NCBI GenBank assembly: GCA_022747635.1
Contig: JAKTNV010000004.1
Coordinates: forward strand, 17,236,969 to 17,300,968
Length of the DNA: 64,000 nucleotides
Direction: 5' to 3'
Source: Hetaerina americana
Taxonomy: Eukaryota > Arthropoda > Insecta > Odonata > Calopterygidae
In this document: in pieces, positions 36,261-50,439 of the stretch
Position numbering within the stretch: position 1 is the stretch's first letter
How the letters are laid out: the number at the start of each line of letters is the position of its first letter
The notes under the pieces: generated by a model
Database searches by the model: none
The model's input: the letters and a program-made list of their open reading frames with translations, nothing else
What the model was told of the DNA's origin: nothing
Made by a program: the position numbers and the translations under genes

Positions 36261-39200
36261 TTAGTGTTTAAAAAATATCCCTAGTAGACAGATGAAAACT
36301 AGGTTCAAATCATGAAGTATAACTTCCGCCTTCTCCTTACGTCTATAAATGTATTACAATGAAATTGTAATATATAATACAAAATAGAATAACAACGAAA
36401 AATATATACACCCAGCAGTCTCCGTCCAAACTCAAGAAGTTGCACTTTATGCGATATTTATTCCCTTCTTTCCTGACAAGGAAGATCGCCTCTATGAGAG
36501 CCTCCATAGCCACCGGATGAGGGAAATCACCTACAACGGAAAGGCTGGCGGAAGGTGTTTTTCCACGCCTGGCCGGTTAAACCTCGATAGCGGAAAGTGA
36601 TGAGTTCTTGAAGATACTCCGGCCGATACCAATTTTAGCATTCTGTTTTTTTATGCTTTTAGCTGATTTGTACGGCTTTGCCGATTTCGCTACTTTGCTA
36701 CCCTGTTTGAAGATAGAGGTTTCTATTTATACCCCTATGGTGCACTTTTGAATAGGTACTCAAGCTAAAGAGACAAATAATCTTGAACCGATAGGTGTCA
36801 TGGTCTCTTAGTAGTTTTCCCTTACTTCCAAATGTGATATTTGTCGATTTCTTTACTTTCCCTAGTCTAATTCTCCTCTTATAGCTGTGGGCGACCGCAA
36901 GAGTAAACTGTAGGGTTTCCTGCGTAATCGGCACAATGGGGAGCGGAGCTACACTTTTCACCCTCATAATTATCAATGCCATACAGCAGGCAGATGGTCT
37001 ATATAGAAATAATCGAAACTATGTGATTGAAAGCAACACATGGGAGATTGTATGAATGGTCTGACTACAACCGATTCGTAGCCTAAAAACACCCTTTCGG
37101 TTAGCATTTCACTTCCGAACGATGAAATCATATATTTCTTTATAGACTTCAGGACAGCTTGCGATATAGCTCTCCAATTATCCGTTGAGATGTTTACATT
37201 ACGAACCCGCAATCATTCGTTATCCAAAATAGCATAGTTACAAGCGATCCTAACAGATTCTCACTTTTTATTGTACTTCAATGATGTGCCGATGTGGAAC
37301 TGTTTGTAGCAATACTATTCCGAGCAAACTGAACATGTTTCAACTCACAGCGGCTATCGCCGACGCAATACTACAGTCACGTCAGTGAAACTTATGACAC
37401 ATTTAAATTGCACATTAAGCTAACAATATAAAAGAAAATGTTTGTTTAGTAAATTATGCGAAAAAAAATTGATCTCTCACGGTCGAATTCCTCGTATTTT
37501 AGGGAATTCAAACCCTTCTAATTTCTTCTATATGCCTTGTCCTTGAATTATTCGTTTACCTTTTCCTGATTAATTTACTGTTTCATACATGCTCTTCTAT
37601 TTCAGAGGCCTCTTATTCTTAATCTTCATAGCCTCTCAACTTTATCGGTGTTTCCATTCCTTTCAAAACATTTACTCTTACGGTTCAGTTGTAGAAAAAT
37701 GATGCAAGATATTTTACATGGGTACAATAAAAGAAAGTATGACTTATTTTCTTCGCTGGATAGCTATCTACAATTAAATCAACAAAATCACCAGGCATCT
37801 CTTTCGAAGGCGTCGCTATTTTTCCTTGTGTCGCTGATATTAGTGTTGCCATTAGGTAACTGATATTATTTAGCTGGGTATACGAAACTACTAGAGATAT
37901 TTTTTTGGGGATATTACGTTTTTGTTCTTCGTTCGCATGATTACTCTATTGATAGTGGTGGTACTTTCACCACGATTTTGACAAATGCAATTTTTTATTG
38001 ACGTAGTATGATTTGACTTTTTGTAACTGCCGGTCTTTCACGTACGGTGCGTGACCTCAAAGCTTCGCGGACTCCGTATGCCTTGTGTGGATGCAAGCTC
38101 TGCCATATTCCATGCCTGTGTCCTGCAGCAAATTACGTTCATGTGGGTGAAATAATGATAAATAAACATGTTGCAGAACTGAGAAAAGTATTAGCGCGTA
38201 GATTAATCCACTATCAACATACGCCGAGCGCGTGAGGATTTTTCTGTGTATTTCACGTCAAAAGCAGGAAGCCTGTCGAAAGTGGCGATTAACTGTAAAC
38301 CCATAAGTGAAACCAGTAAAACATAGGTTAAAGGCAAGTTCAATTTTTCTCTATCATCCCTTATCTCTCTTTTTAACAAGTCCATAACTATCTACTTGAA
38401 TATAAACGACGGCGATTTCTCACGTTCAGTAATATTACTTATTTAAAAATAAAATGTACTCCAAAAAAAAGATTTACAAGGTAATGTCACGAATAGAGAG
38501 CATACGTATGGGTATAAGAATAAGTTTGGGAACACATTGAGGTTAAATTTATACGGAAAAAAGGGTTGAAATGGAGGTATAGTTAATCAATTAAAATCAG
38601 ATGACTTAACAGTAACGAAATGGAGAACAAAACCGAACCGATGAGATACCTTAAGGGAGAGATTAGGATAAGAAAGTGAGGCAGGGAAGGACGTGGTGAC
38701 ATGATAAGAGAGGAAATGAAGGAGATGAGTGGAGTGGGTATTGAGGGTATTCATAGAGGTTGAACAACACAGCAAAAGAATCCTTCGCGGCAAACCAAAG
38801 GTAGATGCGGCCTGAGAGATGAGCGAAGTTCATCGAAAGGAATAATGCATTTTTTCCTCATTCTAAACATGGGAAACAAAATAAAGCACTTAATAATAAA
38901 CCACTTCGTGCGTGAAGAAACATCGGCTGCCATCGCAAAACCGTTTCTGCAACGCTGATTAGCCCAGGAAACAAAAAGACCGCCGAAGGTCCTATTCACC
39001 TTTAGACTATAAAAGTCCACGACCTAGGCCATCCGAAGAAAACAAACCCGAATGGCTTCAAAGAACTGTTTTTCTTACCATAAGCAGGAAAAAATAAACA
39101 TCACACAAAAAGTCGAACTGCCGATGTTTTCCGCTTCCTTTGACTCTGAAGAATTAATTTCGACGACAAGAACAAATTGCGGGATGAATTTAGAATTTCT

Positions 39201-39630
39201 GAGCGGATGGAAAGGAAGATAAAGGAGTCTAAAAATAAACAGGAGGATGGAACTTGAACGCTTCCCTTACCATCGCAAATCTCTGCCATGGACAATAGGT
39301 GGAACGGGAGAGAAGTTTGCGGGGAGGTGGAAGGAGCCGAGGGATTGGAAATAAATTGTTGCGCAGGAGGGATGAAGGGCCGATGAGAGAGGTTGCTGGG
39401 TGACGTGGTGGAATGTTCGCCCTCCGGAGTGGTATGTGGATGGGAATGAGGGCCGCAGGTTCCGAGAAAACTTGAGATCAACCTCAGGTTTCCATCGATT
39501 ACAACCCTTACTGCTGGTACGACGGTTTGGTTTGTATGTTGCACGATACTTATCCATTGGATGAACATGGATTGCCGCACCTTTAAACTTTTTATTTCGA
39601 ATGCCAAACAAAAAAATTAAATCTTGAAGC
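36261..39630. other. Unassigned DNA beyond the LINE
   Basis: Minus-strand frames at 36698-37212 lie where the first LINE frame could be, but show no zinc knuckle or other motif. Frames at 37648-39020 are unrecognised. The minus-strand frame at 39101-39607 is Ser/Pro-rich without a domain. Confidence 0.4.
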
Positions 39631-39958
39631 ATAGTTTATATTCAATGCTTAATTTTGGGGCTTTTAAAGGAACTAGATGTTATGACGAAATACCGTACAT
39701 ACAATGTCACATGTATTCGTAGTCGTGCGCGAGGCGCCACTGTCCACGAGGTTAAAGCCAACTTTTAAACACGTATGGTGTTTTCCCTTTGACAAATTCC
39801 AAAGAAACTGCGGGAGATGCCGCAACAGTAACTTTTAACGGAGTCATCCGCTAATGTGCATTTCAATGCTTGAAGCATTGAAATGCACATTAGCGGATGA
39901 CTCCGTTAAAAGTTACTGTTGCGGCATCTCCCGCAGTTTCTTTGGAATAGTTTATATT
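39631..39958 (+). mobile_element. SINE-family insertion carrying a perfect palindrome
   Basis: The 12-mer atagtttatatt at 39631-39642 recurs at 39947-39958 and brackets a 304-bp insertion. Its left part (39651-39759) is the body shared with the 15-kb copy in opposite orientation, nearly identical. Its right part is a palindrome: arms 39796-39871 and 39873-39948, each 76 bp, exact by eye, with a single central G. The palindrome arm is the module also seen once at 28280-28350. The tRNA-like part is missing. Because the duplications enclose everything, the foldback existed at, or was made during, insertion. Confidence 0.88.
39796..39948. repeat. Perfect palindrome, 76-bp arms, 1-base centre
   Basis: Each arm runs from attccaaagaaactgcggga to tttcaatgctt. 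The outer end attccaaag is also the end of the 15-kb element, so the arm is a terminal module of the family duplicated in inverted orientation. Confidence 0.95.
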
Positions 39959-42900
39959 GCATAATAAGTACACAAAAGTGCAATACATAGAAAGCATAGC
40001 GAATCATAAATGTTTTATAGGAAAAGCGTATGATGAAATTATTTTAGCCGTATTTACATGAAAAATCTAAACCACTTGTTGATCATCATTTTTTAAGCTA
40101 GACATTTGGGAAAACATCTGGTCCTTTCATTCTGATGCGTGAATTTCACTCGGTTAGGGTCATGAAAACTCTACTCTGATAGTAATCTAAACGTTGTCCC
40201 AGCGATTTTAATTTCACTCAGTTGAGAATCAAGTAATCTAAGAGCAAACATTTCGGGGCCTCCTCATACTTTATAAGAAATCATCATCATTCATCATGAA
40301 AGGCGAATATAGATGACAAAGTACAGTCAACTTATGAACATGGCATACTCGATTAAAATATATAGAAAGTCAAGGTACACATCTCTAATGTCACCAAAAT
40401 CCCAGAGCGACGGTAGCAAATCGTAATTTCAAAATAACCTGGGATTAATATGTTCTATTACATCAAAAATAGCACGCTTATTCCGCGTGGGCTTCAGTGG
40501 GGAAAAAAAAGGTCTGTGGCTATGTATCCCATGAAAGGTTTTCCATGGTTTTGTGTACTTCAGATCTTCCCTCGCGATTTTTGGGTAGATGCAATTAATT
40601 TTTCCTGAAAATTACTTTTTCCCCATTAAGGAATTAATCTTTTCATAGAATTAGAGACAGGCCAGTAATAAATTCTGAGTTTATATTACTGTTGGCTTAT
40701 TAGTGGCATTTTTAGACAAGTAGCGCAAAACTTTTTAAACACAAATTAACGTACTTACGGTTTAATTTCTTCAGTGGAAACAAGGTTTTCTGCGAATCCG
40801 AATTTACTTCTCATTTCTTGGTGCATTAATCAATGTTTTTGTTTACATAAGGATCGCAATGAATATCTTAGGAATAACAGGTTTTACGATAACTGAGAAA
40901 AATTTATGGAGGTATTTATCTCTTATATAACTGATAACTGACCTCCAAAGTCATGTTTGTGAAACACAAAACCCCTGACATCATAGATATTTAATTACCG
41001 ATTCATTCACATTACTGCCTACAATACCCCACCAATAACTGTGATTGCCCCATGCTGGAACAAGTAAATAAATATATTACTTGGGGGTATTCATTCATCA
41101 AAATATCAACTTCGGTGAACATATTTTTAAAATAAATTAAATTTCATCCTTCGTCAAGTTCACTACATTACTAGTTTTGCAAGTTTGAACGTCATCAAGA
41201 CAAAGTAATTTGCACAGGTTGAAAGTATTTTAAAATATGGTAAAAGCCTGGGGATCCAATGGTTTTACAAAAATCAATAAATTAAAAAATAAACCGCAAA
41301 AAACTCTACAGAAAATGTCTGAGGCTAGACAAAAAAAACAAATGTTCTACATGGAAGAAATATCTTTCAAAAACTTGGAATTTTTTCTGTAGACAGCCTG
41401 TATAGAAATGTCATCATAATAGGAAACTATTTTCGTGTCAAATATAAAACACCTGATTTGAATTAAAAGGAATCACCATTAATGGACAATATTTAGTATA
41501 CGAGTATTACAAAAACTTTCATACGAATCAAGGTAGAAGAAAATTAGAGATTACTGTGCCTCTAATTTGTAATGAAATGCCTCAATACATCAGAATATTG
41601 CCGTCATTAAATGCTGTGAAAGGGAAAATAAAAGACTGGCTATCACAGAGAAAGGATTAGGGCTTGGAACAAAACTTGACACAGAATATATGTAGCTTTA
41701 TAATCGCAACACTTTAAGCTATCATTTTTGCTTATGTGGCACTTGCTGTCAAGCCAGAACAGACTGGTTTAGCAGGAAGAGAATGAGTATTTAATTTATC
41801 AATTTTTAATTTAAATAAATATTGTGAAGATAATACCACTACGGTATATGATGGAGATTTTCTGTGATTGTATGTTGTATTGATTGTCTGTAATTCTGTT
41901 GTATATCATATATGATGAAGATTACACTGCTTTTTTATTTGAAAAAAAAATTAAAACTTAAATTAAAAAATAATATCCATCTATTATTAAAGTATAATTT
42001 AGGATGGTCGGTCTGTGCTAAAATCCAGTGTTCAATTTCTAATAATTATGTTAATATAAACTACACGCTACTCAAATAGTTTTAATTTAACCCTCGAAAT
42101 CTCAATAGCATACAAACGTACCAACATAAATGTACAGTTATCATCGAAAACATTGCCAAAATATGTTTAGGGCACTTCAAAACGTGAGTATTCATTGGAA
42201 TCTCTGATTTCATTTTCCATAAATAAGGTAATTTACCCTATACAATACTAGCTTTACCGGATGCATTGCAATTCTCTTTAAAAATTTTAACTAACGTTGC
42301 TTATTATTTTATAATAAAGGTACGGTTCGCGGAAAATCAACACTAAAAATTCTACAGTAGAAGAATGAGAGAAGTGCATGTCAGCATGGATATGTAAATT
42401 CATATCCTGACTGATTCAATGTTACTTTCTTCATGAGCAAGTGCAGAAAATGGAAAGTATTTCCAACATTCATTCTGCACCATTACCACCTTGTAATTCA
42501 AAACATACTTTCGCGCTATTGTATTAATTAGCTTTACATATAGGAGGAGTTACAAGTTATACAAGAAAGAATGAAGATGCTGCATGTGCTTTCATTTAAT
42601 TAACTTGATAGAAAATAATTTAAAAACAAGAGCGACCTAATTTTGAATAAAATACGACTGCTAAGTTTTTAGTCACATAATCGTTTCATATTTCCGAGCT
42701 AATTGAACATGCGGACGACCGAAAGGAAGAATTCACGAACTCGAAGAAATACAAAATGTTCCCTCGTAATTTCACTGTGCAACGATCAAATCTTGATCTC
42801 AATTTGCAAATGTTAGTAAAATGTCCGCGTTCCCTATTACATCTCTAGCAATAGGAAACGTGGTATTTCAGATTTCCAAAGATTTAAATTTTGTCATGGA

Positions 42901-44150
42901 ACCGAATCAAGGTAAATAAAAATAGACTATTAACACTCCATATTTATACTATCTTGATTTACAGGAGATTTCATAAGAATTTGCAATATCAAAGAGCTGA
43001 CTGGAGTTGATTAACATTTCATAATTGTTATCAGCTCGCAAAAACCATTGAAATAACTATCTCTTTCAAAAAAACTTATTTTGGTCATGCCGAAATTTAT
43101 ACTTATCGATATATGCTTTTACAAAGCATGACCGGGTGATTAATATTAATTTCAATTCAATTTCAAGACACCTATGGATCCTTCAGTCAGGAAAACTGGT
43201 TGATTAGAAGGGAATTAGAAACAACGAAAACAATTATTACGAACCTAATTACACACTCCTCATTCGAGTTAAAAGCCACAACCATGGATCAAATTCAGAC
43301 AGTCAATTCAGACAAGACAGAAGTAAAATAAGTGATTGTAAAATGCGAATTAATAATTTAAGTTAGGTAACATTTGCAAGCAAAATGAAATATTTTTTAC
43401 ATTCATCATCTTAACAGCGAAAAATGTATTATTTCTCACGCACCAATATCTGTAAACATTTTTTTTACTGATGTGAACTAAATGAATAGAAAGAAATGCT
43501 CGAAGAAGAAGACCAATGGGAAAGGACGTAGTAAAAACAAAGGGAGAAGTAGGTTGAAAAAGATGTCGGGCATAAGAGCATTAGAACATTTAACCAATAG
43601 AGGAGGGTCTCAAACAAGGCCTAATAGATGTTATGGCGAATGAACGAATACATTACAAAAGATAAATTCTAAGGGTAGAACACCATTTTATTTGGTATTT
43701 CCATTCCTGGTCTAACTCTAGTAAAATACTTGCGCGGGAATAGTATGCCGAATTCCTAGATTAATAAATGAGAGGATAATAGTAATTAAAGTGCTACTTT
43801 ATCCAAAAATCGCTATCAATTATTTATTTTTACATTTAAACCACTTGCATTTTTTCAAATGCCATCCAACTTTTTTTAACTAAAGTATGCAACTTGTTAT
43901 AAAAGAGATTTTCCGATTAGCATTAACTCGCTGCTACGGTGCATATGCAACAGAGAGCTTGTGAATGTTAATTTTCATAATTTGACAGATGGCCAAAATA
44001 TCGACCTTAAATCCCTACTTTAAATATAAATTGCAATGACAATAGCTGTGCAGTAACACTTCATGTCAAGACAACTAAACTCGGTGAGAAATAAGTTTAT
44101 TAGTTTAGAATTCTACTGAAGGTGTACCGTTGCATGCAAAAGCAACGCGT
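39959..44150. other. AT-rich DNA without recognised features
   Basis: No frame long enough to consider, no RNA gene or repeat recognised. A short match between 40130-40150 and 33235-33255 (ctgatg-gtgaatttcac) is the only repeat noted. Confidence 0.45.
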
Positions 44151-44189
44151 TGGCCCCCTCACTTTGGGCACGTAAACTGTGGGAAGGGC

Positions 44190-45160
44190 TCGCGGCCAAG
44201 ACACCACTTGTCTGATGGGAAGTCGGGTGCGGGTGAGAAAAGGAGGCGGGGCAGTAGGCCAGGAGCCAGGCGTGAGTTGGTGATCTCAATGCATGAGGGG
44301 CGCCCGGGAGAGGCGAGACGGCCGAAAACACGACGAGGAATGGGAACCGAGGGGACATCTTTAGTGGCATCCACAAGAATGCGGGACGAGATGTTAGGGA
44401 GGGGGACACAGAGGGGAGAAGGGAGAACGCGACGGTGAGACGACAACGGAGTTGTGAGGGGCGGTGGGTGGGTGAGTGGGGGACAGAGGAGGACGGGGAA
44501 GGCATACTCCCACCTCTTTCACACCTTCCGGCGTGGAGTGACTTCCGTGGAAAGCGAAGGTGCTAAACGCTACACCGTGTTCTGCGGGAAGGGGGAAAAC
44601 GCGGGGTTTTCAGCGCATGCGTCGTCCGGCTGCGAAGCCGACACCGTCCGCTCTCTTGCTTGCCTTTCCTCGCCGGGAGGCTGGTCGCTCTGAAACGCGG
44701 AGGATTAGGGAGGAGGGGCGGGAGGAGGTTAGAGGGAGGGGTGAGGAGATCCTTCGAGATGGAGAATGGTAAATTCACGAGGCACTCGCGGGAAGAGGAG
44801 AGAAGCAAGTCCCTCGATTCGTCACTGTTTCTTACGTCCAAGAGGCAGGGGGTTGGGGGGTCGCCGGCAGAGGAGGAGAAAGCGGCGGTGATGGTGGTGG
44901 GAGTGGAGTAGGGGCGGGCGATGGACGAGACGGCCCGAGGGGGTGGGGTCAACGCACCTTGGCTCGACTGCGAGTCATGCCTGGGCAAGGGTCACCTCCA
45001 AGAAGCACGTGTCTCGTCCTCCAGTGTGCGGAAGCCGCGCGGGAAGGCAAAGGGAGGCGTGAAGGGGCGATACCGATGAAGATGTGAGAGACGGCAGGCC
45101 AGCCGGCTCGAGAGTTGAAGAGAAGGGGTGGTTGGAAGTGGGGAGCGATGGGGGACAGGT
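44190..45160. repeat. G/A-rich, CpG-containing island
   Basis: About 1 kb with strong plus-strand purine bias in parts and many CpG dinucleotides. The string gcgcatgcgt near 44613 resembles an NRF-1-type site. Frames of 70-141 codons overlap on both strands without motifs. It could be a promoter-like CpG-bearing region or simply a biased repeat; nothing here proves transcription. Confidence 0.5.
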
Positions 45161-47190
45161 GATTATTTCAATTAACACGGGCAGCACTGGGATAAATGGC
45201 GCTGGCCGAATCCCTGCCGCGTATTAACCGAATTGTGGAGTGAATTTCATCAGTAAAGTGGCGGTTCATTGATGACGCGCCTCCTGAATTAATAGATAAT
45301 TTTCGATTCCAAACACGCATCTTCTGAGGAATTCGAATACAAAAAATGTAATCAGTGAGGACGGGGCTATTCTCGCTCGCCAAAGCTACTGTCGAGCATC
45401 CCATTATCTCCAGCTATAAACGTAATATTTACGCTTTCCTTTTTGATGCACAATGGCCCCATTAAAAACTTCCAAAATAACTGGAGGTGTGAAAGGCTCT
45501 CATAACAAACTAGGGGTTTTTTTAAAATAAGACTTGTCAACAGCTAACAACCATGCCACTGATAGTTACATTTAGCTTTTCAAATATTTTGTAACAATCT
45601 CCAGTTTAACTTCCTAGAAATATCCCTTGAATGCAAAGAAACTCAATGAAAGGGTTGAGTATATTTATGCCATTAAGAGCTTCACCATTGGGCTTAAAGC
45701 ATTAATCAATGTATCACATCCATATCAGACAATATTAATAACGCGTTCATTATTAAAATGGATTAATAAGTTCGGAACTACTTCATACAACACAACTTAA
45801 CACAACTAAATGCTGTACATAAACTGAATTGACAGCGATGGAGCGATAATAGCTACATTCAGCGGTTATGAAATACATAAATGTATTGTGTTGGTCTTTT
45901 CGTCTCTACGGATCAATGCATGTGTCTAATACATGCGTCAAAAACCCGTTTACAATTTTGTCCATCAAATGGACAATAGAAGCATATCTTAAAGTATGGT
46001 TACATTTTGAAGAAAAAATAGGGCAGAATATTTCCTGTAAAAAATATGGCAGGTGAGAGACAACTATTACAAAATTTCCACTTACTACCACTGTTAACTA
46101 TTACTTCATCGCCTAATATAACCTTTACAGAATGTGGGACGCTTCCTAATATCGTGTATAAACGATTAGCTTACTATATGCAATACCATGGGGCAGAAAA
46201 TAATCATATCATATGACCAAACGGCACATATTATTGAATAAAATGGTCCCTACTGAATGGGGATATCTAGATTTGAAAACGAAATTCTGAGTTTCTATGG
46301 TCACTGGCCAACATGCATTAAGTACTAAGTTAATTTTAGGTTTAACTAAAAAATTATCTATCTATCTACCTACACTTGAAGTACAAATGCGAATCCAGTT
46401 TTCAACAATTTCAACTTGAATCCCAAAAAAGGATTCCGGTAATTTAAAAAAGCACAGAAATGTTAATGAACTTCAATTAAGAAATAATGAGGTTATTATA
46501 ACTGCACTTGATAGTGTTGTTTCGATAAAATTCATAAATTCAGGGACAGTTATGTATCCCCAATCGAGGAAGTTAAAAACATGATCCCAACTGCTGCTTA
46601 CTCATCGCAATTAGCAAAGGTATTTCTTTAAAAAAGGCTTTTCTGCTCTTAAGATTGCACTTTTATCACATTAAAAAATGACGAAGTTCCATAGTCAGGG
46701 AGTGAAGAGAGAAAACTGGTCGATTTTTATATTGGATTCCGCTAAGTCATATTCTTAATTTTAAAGCCTAAGTCCAGTTTCCAATTAGCAGAAAATAAAT
46801 AAATTTAGTGCAATGCACTAATCATTACCTGACTTTGCAATTCCTGGTCACCTATTCCAGGAGGGAGAAGGAGAAATCTCTTTAGATGCAATGCGATACA
46901 GAGAGCTTACTCGGAGACACGAGACAGCTAATATATCAATAAATACTCGAGTGGCAGCGTTTACTGCATTCTTCAGGAAATTCCTATTCACGGCGACTAC
47001 TTAAGGGCGAAAAAAAGAGGTGGAAATATTTAAAAGGAAAACTGGTATTGAATGAATGTATAAAGAAATACGTTAACGAGAAAAACTGGTTAAGATGAGA
47101 GAAAAACGTCAGGGGGGTATTTATATCGGTGTGATGGGTCATGGGACGAGACTAAACACGTAACAACTGGAAGAAAATTCGCGAGAATGT
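45161..47190. other. AT-rich DNA without recognised features
   Basis: Complementary small frames at 45868-46091 have no motif. Nothing else seen. Confidence 0.45.
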
Positions 47191-47530
47191 AGATAGATGG
47201 GGAGGATTTTTTCGTCTCCCTCCCCCTGGACGTCGCCCTATTGTCCGGGGGGAGGGGGGGAAGAGCATGCGGGCGCGCTTGGAGCAGTCTTCAGCGCCGA
47301 GCTGGCGGGAGCGATGTATTCTTCGCCGGCGAGGTATTTGATTAACCAGGGAGGGTGGGCGACGGTGGGTGGGGTGGGAAGAGAAAAGGAAGAGAGAGGG
47401 AGTGGAGGGTCATAAGACCCCTAAGCACTTAGAACCACCGAGGTATGCGGCTCCAGGTGAGCGTGCTAGCGAACGGTGCGAGAGGGGGAGGAGTGGCATG
47501 AGAGCCCGCGAATGGGATGCCGTGCCATAA
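47191..47530. repeat. Short G-rich biased island
   Basis: Runs such as ggggggaggggggg on the plus strand. The frame at 47197-47415 is Gly-rich and without a domain. Confidence 0.6.
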
Positions 47531-50400
47531 ATCGCTAGGGATGGTGCACGAGGAGACTAGATGCACGGCGGCAGTGAAAACGTAAGAAGTTCTTCCCAGA
47601 GACCTTGATTAGCGGGCGGTCCAAGATTGGCGCCACGACGCGTCTGCCCATACGTGCGTAGTGTTGACCTTGCTAAACAGAATGCGAGTAAGCATGCACT
47701 TGGGAGGGGGTGGGACTTCATCGCAGGAATTACGTACGGTTATTATTACGCGAACTGGTCTGACGGAGTTCAAGACTCGGGTCCATGCCCCTCGCCAGAG
47801 CCGATACAACAAAGGACACTATAGAAGCACCGAGGGTTGGAGTGAAGTTTTATTAACCTATCACTTCGGCCAAAGGCGACTATAAAACTTATACGATGGG
47901 GACGATAAGATCACAGATTGCGGACGTAAATGAGATATATTACTCAAATCCTTTAAATGTCATAAAATTAACAGCTGCCGATTAGAGTTTCTGAACCTAC
48001 AATACTTAAATTTGACAGAGAATCAGCACATTCGTCAAGAATATATAAACGAGAGGAAGTGTACCTCTTAGGTTCCCGTAATCACAAAAGATTGAGGTTC
48101 TGCGTAAGCGCTCCAAGCCAAAAGATTATTTTCTTGTGTCAGGTTTCAACTTGAAGATAATTCGGCACTTGAGTTAAACACCCAAAACTACTGAAAGAAA
48201 AAAACCTAAGCTGTACCTAAAAGCACATTCGACACAAAAAACAAACCAATAACTTGGTATTATTGGGGATTGTGAGAGAAATTGGTTGAGAAACTTCGTA
48301 CATCTAGTAATTATAAATCAATATTTGCAACTTCACATCGGATACCTTTAGATCTACCTCAAAAAGGATTGAAGGCATTTTAAGGTACACCTAAAAATCA
48401 AATTAGAAAAATACATTGTAAAATACACGTAAAACGTATTAAGTTGCAAATGGCTTCGCAGGAAAAACCAAAAATCAGATACAGATAAGTTTTTTGCCTC
48501 TGGCATTTTTCTCTTTTCATTACTCGCATAATTCATGCAAATGATGTAGGTGGAAATATCATGAACATGAATAAATTTAACAGCCTCTCAGGTGAAAAGT
48601 GAAATTAAATATAGTCCTGCATAAAATCATACACCAATGTCAAGAAATAAATTCTACCAGTTATTGCACTAACTCTCCTAATGGACTAGAGGCAATTTCA
48701 CTTCAATTAAAGATGATTCCGTAATATTTATTACATTCATCCGGAATGGTACACCCTAAGACGAGAAGAAGATCTTCCATTGATAAGAAAATATAAAATT
48801 CTTCACAACATCCTTAAAACATGTTGACACGTTTAAACACGATGCTGAAGAACTGAGTAGAGAACCAAAGCCGGGACAGAAGCCATTTTTGATACGCTGA
48901 ATATCAAAAGCCAATATAAGCCAATGTTGAAGACCAACATAATAATGGTTATAAAAATAAGTATTTTTGTCGTAAAGCTACCATAGAAAATTTTACTGTA
49001 CAAGAAAAAGAGCAATGAAAGGTTTTAGTTTTTAAAATAAGAAAGTGCTCATATGTATTCACAATTTAATTTGGAACTTATAATTTGTAACATGGAAATT
49101 TGTAACTCAATTAAATTTGGAAAATATTTGCGATATTGCGATCCTTGCCGTAGCTAAAAAAAAAAGGATACCCACATTGCATAAAAAGAATGAGTACGCT
49201 TTAATGCGTTTTTATTGTTTTATTTTAATATGCTCAAATGTTTACACCCATAATCATGGAGTGAAATAATTTAAACACCTTGTGGAATACAAAAATACGT
49301 ATTGCTTGGAACTGTTGAACTCAAAAGATTTTGGAGGTAAATACATCGGCATTAATTGTTTCAATGGAGAGGATAAGTAATATCAGCACTTGCAGATTAA
49401 CTTATCAAAAGCATCATTAAAGTGGCTACATTCAATTTATCTTGACTCAACTTATTCAAAATACAAGCGAGTCCAATTTTCGGACAAAATGAGAATGAAG
49501 GCAAACTAAATAAGTTAGAATTAGAAATAAATGACACTATCCTTAGCAATAAATCAATTATAAGTCAATAGAACTTTAATAACGCAGGTCGAAATTTTAG
49601 GACATAACACAGACGATGATAACAGAAGGCAAAATAGTTTTAATTTACTAAATTAATCCAGGGATCCATGATTTTGAATAACGTTTTACACGAAATACAA
49701 AATACATCACATAAATTCTCAGCACATACATGTACAGGTATGCATTTGCATACATCATATGTATTTGTCTTATTCACTCAATGCCTCAAATAAATAACAC
49801 TAAAAATGCCATTTCCATTTTAATGTCAAATCCGTGAACACAGCTTTATTCAGCCTGCATACCATACATATGAATTTTTAAGAGGATGGACAACTTACCA
49901 CTTGAAATACTGAACTGTAATTGAATTACACATATTAATTTATTTAAGAAATGGGCAATGAAATACGCGTTCCAAAAAGATATTGCCTAATATCTCGAAG
50001 ATATTAGATACTATTAAAATATGCTTACTTTTTAAAATAAATTGATGCCGAATCCTCTAAAAAACTATAACATTTTTAAAAACAAATTGATATAATTTTA
50101 ATCGGTTCAACTCTGATATTTGTTATCCAAACCTCAACACTGAAATAATCTCTCTAGAGACGAATATGAAACCACTCCTAATGGCCGATCATCTACAAAA
50201 CCAAACACGAGCACGCATGCATAACTAAAAATGACGCCTGGGTCGCACACCATCGACCGAGTCTGGAAAACAACTTTATACTGCCCAAGTTGATTATGCA
50301 GCACCCTGCAGCATCTCCGGTTACGCGGGGTAATTAGTCTCCTTCATTAAGTGGAGATTTGAACGACAGCTACCCAAATAGGGGAGGGGTAGACGAGCCA
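47531..50400. other. AT-rich DNA without recognised features
   Basis: Small overlapping frames around 47609-47885 have no motif. The rest is AT-rich with no RNA gene. Confidence 0.45.
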
Positions 50401-50439
50401 GCGTCTAGCCTTAGTTTTCATCCGTAATCACATGCAAGC

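Noticed and set aside
36290..36340. A ggttcaaatc string resembling a tRNA B box
   Set aside because: No A box at the right distance and no cloverleaf could be drawn.
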